64,000 nucleotides of DNA from Nocardioides renjunii (GCF_034661175.1 NZ_CP141058.1:3224001-3288000); one strand, 5' to 3'; shown: positions 8,307 through 18,309, counted from the stretch's first letter. Notes: generated by a model from the sequence alone, not told the origin. Translations and numbers: made by a program.

Positions 8307-9113
8307 TCAGCCGCGCTTGCAGTCGTTGGGCGAGGTGACCGTCGGGTCGAAGACGTACTGCGGCGACACGATGTCGGTGTCGTCCTGCGACTCCTTGATC
8401 GTCATCGCCCACCACCCGGCGCCCCGGGTGTCGACCGTGGCGCGCTGGTCCTTCGGCAGCTTCTTCCACATGCTCAGCACGTCGACGCCGACCTCGATGA
8501 GGGGGCCGTGCGGGGAGATGACGCCGCGCGCCTCGGTGTCGTAGGGCACGGTGGCGGGCAGTGCGGCGAACAGGCCGCGCGGCAGCCCGGCCAGCACCTG
8601 CTTGAACGGGACGGTCACCTTGACGTCCTCGCCGTCGAGCTCGATCGGGCGGGCGGCCTTGAGCGGCCAGCCCGGGTCGAACGCGGTCGGGAGGGCCCAG
8701 GTGCGCGCTGCGTCACCCGTGATCTCCGCCCAGCACTTGTCGGCGACCGGACCCCAGCCCTCGCTGTTGAAGTAGGCGCGTCCGGCGACGACGAGATAGT
8801 CGACCTGCTGCGGCTGGCCGTCGAGCGTGGACTCCATCGAGATGGCGCTGTCGCCGGTGTCGGGGTCGAAGCGCGCCTCGAGGTCGAGCAGGCGCTTGCC
8901 GCGCTTGTCGGGGTTCCTGGTCAGCAGCTGGCCGTGCCACTCGACGATGCTCATCTCGTCGACCTGCGTGACCAGGCTCTGGACCTGCTCGCCGAGGAGG
9001 ACCGTGCTCGTCGGCTTGCCGGTCGCCGCAGTGCCCGAGCCGCCGCAGCCGGTGAGGACCATCAGCAGACCGGCGGCGAGGGCCGCGGCCCGCGGGGCGT
9101 GGTGTCGTGTCAC
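8307..9113 (-). CDS. Putative lipoprotein (LppX/LprAFG-like)
   Basis: A 268-residue exported lipoprotein. The signal sequence is Arg/His-positive then hydrophobic, with lipobox LTGC placing the lipidated Cys at about residue 23, followed by a Gly/Ser/Thr-rich tether. The body (VQSLVTQVDEMSIVEWHGQL, then MESTLDGQPQQVDYLVVAGR, then YFNSEGWGPVADKCW) resembles the mycobacterial LppX/LprG sandwich fold that carries lipids, but this is a weak match by eye. The GTG start at 9113 places a basic N-terminus before the hydrophobic core. It is a single gene; its neighbours are unrelated. The export call is firm, the function tentative. Confidence 0.75.
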   Translation of the reverse strand: MTRHHAPRAAALAAGLLMVLTGCGGSGTAATGKPTSTVLLGEQVQSLVTQVDEMSIVEWHGQLLTRNPDKRGKRLLDLEARFDPDTGDSAISMESTLDGQPQQVDYLVVAGRAYFNSEGWGPVADKCWAEITGDAARTWALPTAFDPGWPLKAARPIELDGEDVKVTVPFKQVLAGLPRGLFAALPATVPYDTEARGVISPHGPLIEVGVDVLSMWKKLPKDQRATVDTRGAGWWAMTIKESQDDTDIVSPQYVFDPTVTSPNDCKRG

Positions 9114-9222
9114 AGGAGTTCCCGTTCGGATGAGTGAGGGGGATCCGTCCTGGGTCCCTGTCGGGAGCGTAGGACCGTCGCCCGGCCCTGTCCGGAGAAC
9201 GCGAGATCTTGCTCACAACGGG

Positions 9223-10134
9223 TCAGGACGCCATCCAGCCGCGCGCCGCCCCCACGACCGCGTCGGTCAGCTCCGACACGAGCGACGACCCGAGCCGCCA
9301 GTGCTGCCAGAACAGGGCCACCTCGGGCCGCCGGCCCGGGACGAGCTCCACCATGTCGCCGCGGTCGAGCTCGTGAGCGACGTCGGACTCCGGCAGCAGG
9401 CCCCACCCCATGCCGACCCGGATGGCGCGATCGAACTCCCGCACGGACGGCAGGTAGGTCACCGGTGGTGCGAGGTGGCGGCGGGTGACCCGGCGGATGT
9501 AGTCGTGCTGGAGCGAGTCGTTGCGGTCGAACGCGACGATCGGCGCCTCCCCCAGCGAGGCCGACCCCACGCCGTCGGCGAAGTGGGTGGCGTGGAACTC
9601 GCGCGTCGCGACGGCGGCGTACCTCAGCCGGCCCAGGCGGACCACCCGGCAGCCCGGGACCGGCTTGGGCTCCCCGGTGATGGCCGCGACCACCTCGCCG
9701 CGTCGCAGCCGCTCGGCGGTCCGGGTGTGGTCCTCGCGGATCACCTCGAACACCACCCGGTGCCGCGACTGCACCTCGGCCAGCGCGTCGACGAACCAGC
9801 CGTAGAGCGCGTCGGCGTTCACCGCGATCGGCAGGGAGGTGTACGTCGTCCCGTCCTCGTCGGCCTCCTCCACCAGCTCGGCCACCGCCTCGCGCTCGAG
9901 GATCTCCGTCTGGGTGGCGAGCCGCACCAGCACCAGGCCGGCCTCCGTCGGCTCCAGCGGCTTCACACGGTGCAGCAGCACCCGGCCGATGCGGGTCTCG
10001 AGAGCCTTGATGCGCTGGCTCACCGCCGACGGCGTCACGTGGAGCTCACGGGCCGCCGCCTCGAAGGTGCCGAGCCGCACCGCGACGGCCAGTGTGCGCA
10101 GGGCCACGGGGTCGAGCTGGGTGATGTCTCTCAT
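9223..10134 (-). CDS. LysR-family regulator of the ArgP/LysG type
   Basis: A 303-residue LysR-type activator. The N-terminal winged helix reads LDPVALRTLAVAVRLGTFEA, then HVTPSAVSQRIKALETRIGR. The effector domain follows, with ITGEPKPVPGCRVVRLGRLR and the C-terminal VGMGWGLLPE seen in ArgP/LysG proteins. It is transcribed divergently from lysE with 72 bases between starts, the arrangement known from Corynebacterium glutamicum lysG-lysE, where lysine or arginine triggers activation of the exporter. ATG 10134 is preceded by TAGGAT eight bases upstream, which fits leaderless transcription. The name lysG is likely but rests on context. Confidence 0.92.
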   Translation of the reverse strand: MRDITQLDPVALRTLAVAVRLGTFEAAARELHVTPSAVSQRIKALETRIGRVLLHRVKPLEPTEAGLVLVRLATQTEILEREAVAELVEEADEDGTTYTSLPIAVNADALYGWFVDALAEVQSRHRVVFEVIREDHTRTAERLRRGEVVAAITGEPKPVPGCRVVRLGRLRYAAVATREFHATHFADGVGSASLGEAPIVAFDRNDSLQHDYIRRVTRRHLAPPVTYLPSVREFDRAIRVGMGWGLLPESDVAHELDRGDMVELVPGRRPEVALFWQHWRLGSSLVSELTDAVVGAARGWMAS

Positions 10135-10142
10135 AACAAGAC

Positions 10143-10148
10143 ATCCTA
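10143..10148 (-). promoter_or_regulatory. -10 hexamer TAGGAT of the lysG-like gene
   Basis: TAGGAT reads on the minus strand eight bases before ATG 10134. It overlaps the divergent control region shared with lysE. Confidence 0.5.
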
Positions 10149-10154
10149 ATGATT

Positions 10155-10180
10155 CGTCAGAATCCTTCGCTGGATTGACG
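10155..10180. promoter_or_regulatory. Dyad in the lysG/lysE intergenic region
   Basis: CGTCAGAATCC faces GGATTGACG across TTCGCT. The arms pair as CGTCA/TGACG and ATCC/GGAT with a two-base bulge. It lies between the two -10 hexamers and is the best candidate site for the LysR-type regulator. Confidence 0.5.
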
Positions 10181-10193
10181 ACTTCGCGGGACC

Positions 10194-10199
10194 TAGCGT
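10194..10199 (+). promoter_or_regulatory. -10 hexamer TAGCGT of lysE (leaderless)
   Basis: TAGCGT lies seven bases before the lysE ATG at 10207. No Shine-Dalgarno is visible in the short spacer TGTCCTC. Confidence 0.6.
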
Positions 10200-10206
10200 T
10201 GTCCTC

Positions 10207-10806
10207 ATGATCCAGGTCGTCCTCACCGGTCTCCTCACCGGACTCGCACTCATCGTCGCCGTCGGCGCGCAGAACGCCTTCCTCCTCCGGCAGGGCATCC
10301 GTGGCGAGCACGTGCTGCCCATCGTGCTGACCTGCCTGGTCTCCGACGTCGTGGCGATCACCGCCGGGGTCGCCGGACTCGGCGTCGTGCTCGAGCGATG
10401 GCCCGCGGTCCTGCCGGTGGCGCAGATCCTGGGCGGCGTCTACCTCATCGCGTTCGGCGTCCACGCCGCGATGCGCGCGTGGCGCCCCGGGACGCTCGAC
10501 GCCGGCGAGGGCACCGCCCTCACCCCCGGCCGCGCGGTGCTGCTGACCCTCGCGCTCACCTGGCTCAACCCGCACTTCTACCTCGACGCGGTCCTCATGC
10601 TCGGCACCGTCGCCAACAGCTTCGGCACCGACCGCTGGTGGTTCCTCGCCGGCACGCTCATCGCGAGCCTGCTGTGGTTCTTCGGCCTCGGCTACGGCGC
10701 CCGGCTGCTCCGCGGGCTCTTCGCCCGCCCCACGGCCTGGCGCGTGCTCGACTCCGGGATCGCCGTCGTCATGGGCGCGCTGGGCATCGGGTTGCTGGCG
10801 CACTGA
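10207..10806 (+). CDS. lysE: LysE-family amino acid exporter
   Basis: A 199-residue inner-membrane exporter, probably of lysine and/or arginine. The N-terminus MIQVVLTGLLTGLALIVAVG, then AQNAFLLRQGI, carries the LysE signature GAQNAF. Five to six hydrophobic segments follow, including VLLTLALTWLNPHFYLDAVL with the conserved LNPH. The length equals LysE from C. glutamicum (around 230) minus a shorter tail. Its divergent ArgP/LysG-type neighbour strongly supports the basic amino acid assignment. It is probably transcribed alone; the large inverted repeat starts 20 bases after its stop. Confidence 0.93.
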   Translation: MIQVVLTGLLTGLALIVAVGAQNAFLLRQGIRGEHVLPIVLTCLVSDVVAITAGVAGLGVVLERWPAVLPVAQILGGVYLIAFGVHAAMRAWRPGTLDAGEGTALTPGRAVLLTLALTWLNPHFYLDAVLMLGTVANSFGTDRWWFLAGTLIASLLWFFGLGYGARLLRGLFARPTAWRVLDSGIAVVMGALGIGLLAH

Positions 10807-10825
10807 TCTGATGTGCCCTCGCTCC

Positions 10826-11163
10826 GTGCTTGTCTGCGCTCGCTCCGCTCGCGCGTGCTCGGCGCCCTCGAGGGCGCTGTCTTCCCTCCTCGGCTTGCTC
10901 GCTGCGCTCGCGTCGCTCGTCAGTCCAGACAGCGCCGGGCGCCGAGCCTCCAGATCGTCTGACCTCGGGGCTCGCTACGCTCGCTACGCCACGCGTGAGG
11001 TCTTTCCTCACGGCCTCAGCGCACGCGCTCGGCGCCCGACGTCGTCTGGACTGACGAGCGAGCAAGCGTGACGAGCGCAGCGAGGCAGCGCCGTCGAGCG
11101 AGGAGGGAAGACGACGTCCTCCAGGGCGCCGAGCACGGCGAGCGGAGCGAGCCCATCAAGCAC
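10826..11163. repeat. Long imperfect inverted repeat (giant hairpin element)
   Basis: The 401-base gap between lysE and the ASCH gene (10807-11207) is filled by this structure. Its arms (about 10826-10946 and 11028-11163) share identical blocks in inverted order: GTGCTTG, GCTCGCTCCGCTCGC, GTGCTCGGCGCCCT, GTCTTCCCTCCTCG, CTCGCTGCGCTCG, CGCTCGTCAGTCCAGAC and CGGGCGCCGAG. The 81-base centre holds its own perfect 7-bp hairpin at 10994-11012. Short open frames within it look like GC-rich noise. It may be a dispersed repeat, a non-autonomous mobile remnant or a structured RNA. The rest of the gap (11164-11207) contains GAGCTCACTCC-like short repeats. Confidence 0.8.
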
Positions 11164-11207
11164 AGCCCCCAGCTCACCCCCCGAGCTCACTCCCAGCCCC
11201 CCTGAGC

Positions 11208-12005
11208 TCACTCCTCCCGGTATCCCAGCCCCTGCTCCACCATCGCCTCGGCGAGCCGGGCGATGGCGATGGGTCCCACGCCGTGGATGGCGGCGAGGTC
11301 GGCGGCCGTCCAGGCGGGGACCTGCTCGAGCGTGGTCACGCCCACCTCGCGCAGGGCGCGAGTCGCCGGTGCGCCGATGGTGCGGGGCAGCGGCGTGCCG
11401 GACGTACGCGGGGTTCGCTGGCGGGGCTCCGGCAGCGAGGCGTCGACCACCGCCTCGCCGCGCGGCGAGAGCAGGTAGCCGATCGCCAGCGACTCGGTGA
11501 GGCCGAGCTCCTTGAGCTTGCGGACGTCCTTCTTGAAGTCGGGCGTCTCGCGGCCGACCTGCGCGGCGAGGTCGGGCGCCCGGACGGTCGGGTTCAGGTC
11601 GATCAGGTCGAGCGTCTCGCGGGTCCAGGCGCCGTACGCCGACGACGCGTCCAGGCGGTCGAGCCGCGCGTTGATCGCCGCGATCTCGTCGGCGTCCGGG
11701 ACGGACTGCCGCAGCGCCTCGCGCGGGTCGGGACCGGCGTACGCCAGCCCGATGCGCCACGCCGGGTCGGTGGACCGGGCGGACAGGGCCTCCTTGAGCG
11801 CAGCCAACGACGGCGCCCCGGCCCGCCGGGCGTCCTCGGCGCGCAGGCTCGTGACGCTCACCTGCTCCAGCGAGGTCACCTCGACCACGCCCACCGCGGT
11901 GCGCATCCGGGTGCCGACCACCACCCGAGGCTTGGCCCAGCGTCGGAACGCCAGGTCGATCGTGCCGGCCTTGATCGCGGCCAGCTCGGCGGGACGGATC
12001 ATCAT
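11208..12005 (-). CDS. ASCH-like domain protein with C-terminal helix-hairpin-helix
   Basis: A 265-residue cytosolic protein. Residues 1-60 (IRPAELAAIKAGTIDLAFRR, then WAKPRVVVGTRMRTAVGVVE) look like an ASCH/PUA-like beta-barrel, a fold used for RNA or modified nucleobase binding. The middle (TRETLDLIDLNPTVRAPDLA through KDVRKLKELGLTESLAIGYL) resembles a winged-helix or helical unit. The C-terminus GVTTLEQVPAWTAADLAAIH, then GVGPIAIARLAEAMVEQG is a helix-hairpin-helix motif that binds nucleic acid without sequence preference. The combination suggests a nucleic-acid-associated role; no catalytic residues are evident. ATG 12005 or the adjacent ATG 12002 could start it. Confidence 0.8.
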   Translation of the reverse strand: MMIRPAELAAIKAGTIDLAFRRWAKPRVVVGTRMRTAVGVVEVTSLEQVSVTSLRAEDARRAGAPSLAALKEALSARSTDPAWRIGLAYAGPDPREALRQSVPDADEIAAINARLDRLDASSAYGAWTRETLDLIDLNPTVRAPDLAAQVGRETPDFKKDVRKLKELGLTESLAIGYLLSPRGEAVVDASLPEPRQRTPRTSGTPLPRTIGAPATRALREVGVTTLEQVPAWTAADLAAIHGVGPIAIARLAEAMVEQGLGYREE

Positions 12006-12028
12006 GCGAGAAGACTGCCAGAGCCCGG

Positions 12029-12086
12029 GCGGGCGGTGAGTGAGGCAGGTTCTCGGCCGCCAGAACCTGCCTCACTCACCGCCCGC
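12029..12086. repeat. Perfect 25-bp palindrome, copy 1 of the TGAGTGAG repeat
   Basis: Positions 12029-12053 pair perfectly with 12062-12086 around the loop CGGCCGCC. The core of the left arm is GGTGAGTGAGGCAGGTTCT. It lies between the hppD stop (12104) and the next gene on the same strand, so it could act as the hppD terminator. A diverged second copy is at 61945-61998, which marks it as a dispersed palindromic element and not just a terminator. Confidence 0.85.
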
Positions 12087-12103
12087 GCGACGAGCAGCGG
12101 CGG

Positions 12104-14429
<2,326 letters not shown>

Positions 14430-14472
14430 GGACCCACGGTGCCAGTGCTTGTCTGAGTCTGTCAACTGGACT

Positions 14473-14478
14473 TAGCAT
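14473..14478 (+). promoter_or_regulatory. -10 hexamer TAGCAT of the HxlR gene (leaderless)
   Basis: TAGCAT lies six bases before ATG 14485. Upstream of it the short repeats GTCTGAGTCTGTC may be part of an operator shared with the divergent thioesterase gene. Confidence 0.5.
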
Positions 14479-14484
14479 GCGGGC

Positions 14485-14967
14485 ATGCCGGACTCCCCCG
14501 CTGCCCTCGCCTACGCGACCGACAACTGCACCATCGGCCGCACCATGTCCGTGCTGGGCGAGCGCTGGACGTTCGTGGTCATCCGCGAGGTCGCCAACGG
14601 GATCCGGCGCTTCGACGACATGCGGCGCCACACCGGCATGCCCCGCCAGGTGCTCACGGACCGGTTGGCGCTGCTCGTGGACCACGACATCCTGCGCCGG
14701 GTGCCCTACCGGGAGGCCGGCCAGCGCGAGCGCCACGAGTACCGCCTCACCGAGAAGGGCTTCGAGCTCTTCCCGCTGATGGTCGCCGTCGCCGCCTGGG
14801 GCGACCGACACTACGCCGACGAGGCCGGTCCGCCGGTGGCGTTCGAGCACCGCGGGTGCGGTGCCCCGGTCGAGGTCGTGGTCCGGTGCGCGCAGGGACA
14901 CGCGCTCGACGAGCCCCGTGACATCGCCGCCCGCCCGGGCCCCGGGATCAAGCCGTTCGAGGGCTGA
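14485..14967 (+). CDS. HxlR-family transcriptional regulator
   Basis: A 160-residue winged-helix regulator. It contains the HxlR features: CTIGRTMSVLGERWTFVVIR near residue 17, then RRFDDMRRHTGMPRQVLTDR and the wing ERHEYRLTEKGFELFPLMVA. An extra 45-residue C-terminal segment carries CGAPVEVVVRCAQGH, with Cys and His that could bind metal, as in several long HxlR proteins. HxlR proteins often sense redox or electrophilic stress through cysteines. The divergent thioesterase is the probable target. Confidence 0.92.
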   Translation: MPDSPAALAYATDNCTIGRTMSVLGERWTFVVIREVANGIRRFDDMRRHTGMPRQVLTDRLALLVDHDILRRVPYREAGQRERHEYRLTEKGFELFPLMVAVAAWGDRHYADEAGPPVAFEHRGCGAPVEVVVRCAQGHALDEPRDIAARPGPGIKPFEG

Positions 14968-14976
14968 CCGCCCGGG

Positions 14977-15612
14977 TCAGCCGAGCCGTTCGGCGACGTC
15001 GCGGGCAGCCGCGATCACCAGGGGTGCGACGACGTCCTCGTCGATGGCCCCGTCGAGAGTCACGACCCCGACGCTGGCGCGCAGCCCGTCGACGCCACGC
15101 ACCGGGGCGGCCAGCCCGCGAGCCCCGGTCTGCAGCTCCCCGCTGGTGACGGCGTACGCCGGTGCGGGGGCGTCGAGCAGCGAGATGGCCTTGCCGGCCG
15201 CGCCCTGGGTGAGCGGGTGGCGGGCGCCGACCCGGTAGGACACGTGGAAGTCGGTCCACGTCGGCTCGACGACGGCGAGGGCGAGCGCCTCCTCCCCGTC
15301 GGCGACGGTGAGGTGAGCGGTGGAGCCGATGGACTCCGCGAGCCGACGCAGGACGGGCATCGCGAGGTCGCGCAGCAGCGGCTGCACCCCGCTGGCGAGG
15401 TGGAGGACGCCGAGGCCGACGAAGAGTCGGGAGCGCGCGTCGCGGCGCACCAGGCCGTGCTGCTCGAGGGTGCTGACCAGCCGGTAGACCACCGTGCGGT
15501 TGACCTCGAGGCGGCCCGAGAGCTCGGTGATCGTCAGCCCCTCCGGGCTCTCGGCCAGCACCCGCAGCGCCCGCAGCCCGCGGTCGAGCGTCTGCGAGGT
15601 CTCGGAGGGCAC
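14977..15612 (-). CDS. IclR-family transcriptional regulator
   Basis: A 211-residue repressor/activator. The N-terminal helix-turn-helix reads TLDRGLRALRVLAESPEGLT, then ITELSGRLEVNRTVVYRLVS, and the effector domain contains RVGARHPLTQGAAGKAISLL and GLAAPVRGVDGLRASVGVV, the usual IclR ligand-binding strands. GTG 15612 is chosen over a TTG at 15630. CATAGT lies six bases before this GTG and would make the transcript leaderless. The neighbouring genes (HxlR, helicase) give no hint of target; it may act elsewhere. Confidence 0.92.
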   Translation of the reverse strand: MPSETSQTLDRGLRALRVLAESPEGLTITELSGRLEVNRTVVYRLVSTLEQHGLVRRDARSRLFVGLGVLHLASGVQPLLRDLAMPVLRRLAESIGSTAHLTVADGEEALALAVVEPTWTDFHVSYRVGARHPLTQGAAGKAISLLDAPAPAYAVTSGELQTGARGLAAPVRGVDGLRASVGVVTLDGAIDEDVVAPLVIAAARDVAERLG

Positions 15613-15636
15613 GGGACCACTATGGCGCAACTCCGC

Positions 15637-17415
15637 TCAGGACGACTGGCGCATCGCCCACTCGCGGATCCGGTTGATCCGCTCGTGCAGCTGCTCGGCG
15701 TTGGCGACGGCCGCCGGCGGGCCGCCGCACTCCTTGCGGAGCGCGGAGTGCGTGATGCCGTGGGCCTGGCCGGTGCGGTGGTGCCACGCGGCGACCAGGC
15801 CGTTGAGCTCGCGGCGCAGCACGCCGAGCTGCTGGTGGGTGCTGAGCTGCTCGACGGAGTCGACGACCCGGTCGCCCCCGCCGTCGGACTTCTGCTTGCG
15901 GGCGCGCTCGCTCTGCCGGGAGTGCAGCAGCTCGCGGACCTGGTCGGGCTCGAGGAGCCCGGGGATGCCGAGGAAGTCCATCTCCTCCTCCGATCCGGAC
16001 AGCACCTCGCCGGAGTGGCCGAACTGGGCGCCCTCGTAGAGCACGTGGTCGAAGGAGGCGGTGGAGCCGAGCGCCTCCCAGGACATCTCGAGCTCGTCGG
16101 AGGCCGACTCCCCCTGCTGCGCCTCGGCGAGCAGCCCCTCCTCGGCGGCGAAGATGTCGTCCTCGTCGGTGACCCGGCGGCCCAGCACGTGGTCGCGCTG
16201 CGCCTCCATGTCGGAGGCGAACTCGAGCAGGTGCGGGACCGACGGCAGGAAGACCGACGCGGTCTCGCCCCGCGAGCGGGCGCGCACGAAGCGGCCGACG
16301 GCCTGCGCGAAGAACAGCGGCGTGGACACGGTGGTCGCCCACACGCCGACGGCCAGCCGTGGCACGTCGACGCCCTCGGAGACCATCCGGACCGCGACCA
16401 TCCACCGGTCCTCGGATGCGGTGAACTTCTCGATCTTCTTCGACGAGCCCTTCTCGTCCGAGAGCACCACGGTGGGGGTCTCGCCGCTGATCTTCTTCAG
16501 CAGCGCGGCGTAGGCGCGGGCGGTCTCCTGGTCGCCGGCGATGACGAGCCCACCGGCGTCGGGGACGTGGCGGCGTACCTCCGAGAGCCGCTTGTCGGCG
16601 GCCTCGAGCACCGCCGGGATCCACGACCCGCGCGGGTCGAGGGCCGTCCGCAACGCCTGGGCGTGCATGTCCTTGGTGAGCGGCTCGCCGAGGCGGGCCA
16701 CGACCTCGTCGCCCGCGCGGGTGCGCCACTGCATCTCGCCGGAGTAGGCCATGAACAGGACCGGGCGCACGACGTGGTCGGACAGCGCGTGGGCGTAGCC
16801 GTAGGTGAAGTCCGCCGCCGAGGTGGGGATGCCGTCCTCGCCGGGGGCATAGCTCACGAACGGGATGGGGTTGATGTCGGAGCGGAACGGCGTGCCGGTC
16901 AGCGCGAGCCGGCGGGTGGCCGGGTCGAACGCCTCGCGCACGCCCTCGCCCCACGACAGCGCGTCGCCGGCGTGGTGGATCTCGTCGAGGATGACCAGGG
17001 TCTTGAACCGCTCGGTGCGGATCCGCATCGCGAGCGGGTTGACCGCCACCCCGGCGTAGGTCACCGCGATGCCGACGTAGTCGTCAGACGTCCTGCCCTT
17101 GCCCGCGGAGTAGGTGGGGTCGATCGGGATGCCCGCCCGGGCTGCGGCCTCGGCCCACTGGGTCTTGAGGTGCTCGGTCGGCGCGACGACCGTGATCCGG
17201 TCGATGACGCGCCGGCTCAGCAGGTCGGCGGCGACGGTGAGCGCGAAGGTGGTCTTGCCCGCACCGGGTGTCGCGACCGCGAGGAAGTCACGCGGCTGGC
17301 GGGACTGGTAGGCGTCCATGGCCGCCTGCTGCCACGCGCGGAGGGACGGCGCCGTGCCCCACGCAGCCCGGTCGGGCCACGCGGGGGGCAGCGGCGCGTC
17401 GGGCCGCCCCGTCAC
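15637..17415 (-). CDS. DEAD/DEAH-box superfamily 2 helicase
   Basis: A 592-residue SF2 helicase. Motif I AVATPGAGKTTFALTVAADL is at about residue 47, motif II is LVILDEIHHAGDAL (DEIH), motif III is LALTGTPFRSD, and motif VI AQAVGRFVRARS is in the second RecA domain after GVDVPRLAVGVWATT. A poorly conserved helical tail of about 160 residues follows. It resembles the single-copy actinobacterial helicases related to UvrB/XPB-type proteins; DNA repair or RNA work are both possible. Its GTG start overlaps the DUF3039 stop as GTGA, so the two are translated together. Confidence 0.93.
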   Translation of the reverse strand: MTGRPDAPLPPAWPDRAAWGTAPSLRAWQQAAMDAYQSRQPRDFLAVATPGAGKTTFALTVAADLLSRRVIDRITVVAPTEHLKTQWAEAAARAGIPIDPTYSAGKGRTSDDYVGIAVTYAGVAVNPLAMRIRTERFKTLVILDEIHHAGDALSWGEGVREAFDPATRRLALTGTPFRSDINPIPFVSYAPGEDGIPTSAADFTYGYAHALSDHVVRPVLFMAYSGEMQWRTRAGDEVVARLGEPLTKDMHAQALRTALDPRGSWIPAVLEAADKRLSEVRRHVPDAGGLVIAGDQETARAYAALLKKISGETPTVVLSDEKGSSKKIEKFTASEDRWMVAVRMVSEGVDVPRLAVGVWATTVSTPLFFAQAVGRFVRARSRGETASVFLPSVPHLLEFASDMEAQRDHVLGRRVTDEDDIFAAEEGLLAEAQQGESASDELEMSWEALGSTASFDHVLYEGAQFGHSGEVLSGSEEEMDFLGIPGLLEPDQVRELLHSRQSERARKQKSDGGGDRVVDSVEQLSTHQQLGVLRRELNGLVAAWHHRTGQAHGITHSALRKECGGPPAAVANAEQLHERINRIREWAMRQSS

Positions 17416-17705
17416 GCCTCGGGACCCGAGCCGTCCGAACCGGAGCCGCCGCCGGGCTTGTCACCGGGCTTCATCGACTCCCAGATCTCCTTGCAGTCCG
17501 GGCAGACGGGGAACTTCTCCGGGGCCCGCGAGGGCACCCACACCTTCCCGCACAGCGCGATGACGGGCGTGCCCATCACCATCGCCTCGGTGAGCTTCTC
17601 CTTGGGGACGTAGTGGGAGAACCGCTCGTGGTCGCCCTCATCGGTCGGGACGGTCTGACGCTCTTCGACCGTCTGGCTGCCCGGGGAGAATCCGATGGTG
17701 CTCAT
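17412..17705 (-). CDS. DUF3039 domain-containing protein
   Basis: A 97-residue small protein with GDHERFSHYVPKEKLTEAMV, then GTPVIALCGKVWVPSRAPEK and FPVCPDCKEIWESM, the DUF3039 signature. The pattern C..(x19)..CPDC suggests one zinc site. The tail is Gly/Ser-rich and low complexity. The gene is translationally coupled to the downstream helicase, an association common in actinobacteria. The role is unknown; a zinc-ribbon partner of the helicase is a reasonable guess. Confidence 0.88.
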   Translation of the reverse strand: MSTIGFSPGSQTVEERQTVPTDEGDHERFSHYVPKEKLTEAMVMGTPVIALCGKVWVPSRAPEKFPVCPDCKEIWESMKPGDKPGGGSGSDGSGPEA

Positions 17706-17728
17706 GATGGGAAAGCCTAACCTCCGGG

Positions 17729-18283
17729 TCAGTTCATGTCCGGATCGACGGGCCGGTTGACGTGCCAGGCCAGCATGCCCGGCTGCCGGCGCATCACGTC
17801 GCGCCACAGGGCCGAGGTGTCCCCGCGGAAGGCGTCACCGGCCTCGGCGCTGACGACGTACCAGTCACCGCGCTCGACCTCGCCCTCGACCTGCCCGGCG
17901 CCCCACCCCGCATAGCCGGCGAAGACCCGCATGGCGGTCAGCGAGCCGTCGACCAGCTCGGTCGGGGTGTCGAGGTCGACCATGCCCAGCAGGCCGGCGA
18001 CGGGGCGCCAGCCCACCGGCGGCGCCTGCGGGTCGCGCAGCGCGGCCACGGCGAGGGCGCCGTCCGTGCCCACCGGGCCGCCGCGGAAGAGGACCTCCGG
18101 CTCGGCCACCACGTCACGCCACGGCTCGAGCACGTCGGCGACGAGGACCTGCGAGGGGCGGTTCAGCACCACGCCCAGCGCTCCCTCGTCGGTGACGTCG
18201 AGCAGCAGCACGACGGTGTCCGCGAAGTTGGGGTCCTGGAGTGCCGGCGTCGCCACGAGCAGCATCCCCGATGCCAGCTGCAT
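17729..18283 (-). CDS. YqgE/AlgH family protein (DUF179)
   Basis: A 184-residue protein of the YqgE/AlgH family: MQLASGMLLVATPALQDPNF, then DTVVLLLDVTDEGALGVVLN and EVLFRGGPVGTDGALAVAAL, then RVFAGYAGWGAGQVEGEV. Structures of the family show a conserved fold without a known reaction. ATG 18283 is chosen; an in-frame GTG at 18292 is possible. CATAGT seven bases upstream of the ATG fits leaderless transcription. It diverges from a TetR regulator, and a perfect 16-bp palindrome lies 27 bases from its start, so the TetR protein may control it too. Confidence 0.93.
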   Translation of the reverse strand: MQLASGMLLVATPALQDPNFADTVVLLLDVTDEGALGVVLNRPSQVLVADVLEPWRDVVAEPEVLFRGGPVGTDGALAVAALRDPQAPPVGWRPVAGLLGMVDLDTPTELVDGSLTAMRVFAGYAGWGAGQVEGEVERGDWYVVSAEAGDAFRGDTSALWRDVMRRQPGMLAWHVNRPVDPDMN

Positions 18284-18309
18284 GCCGTCCACTATGACAG
18301 GCGGCCCGA

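Noticed and set aside
10769..11071. Several 70-100 codon frames within the inverted repeat
   Set aside because: They follow the palindrome sequence, contain low-complexity Arg/Ala/Ser runs and have no conserved domain.
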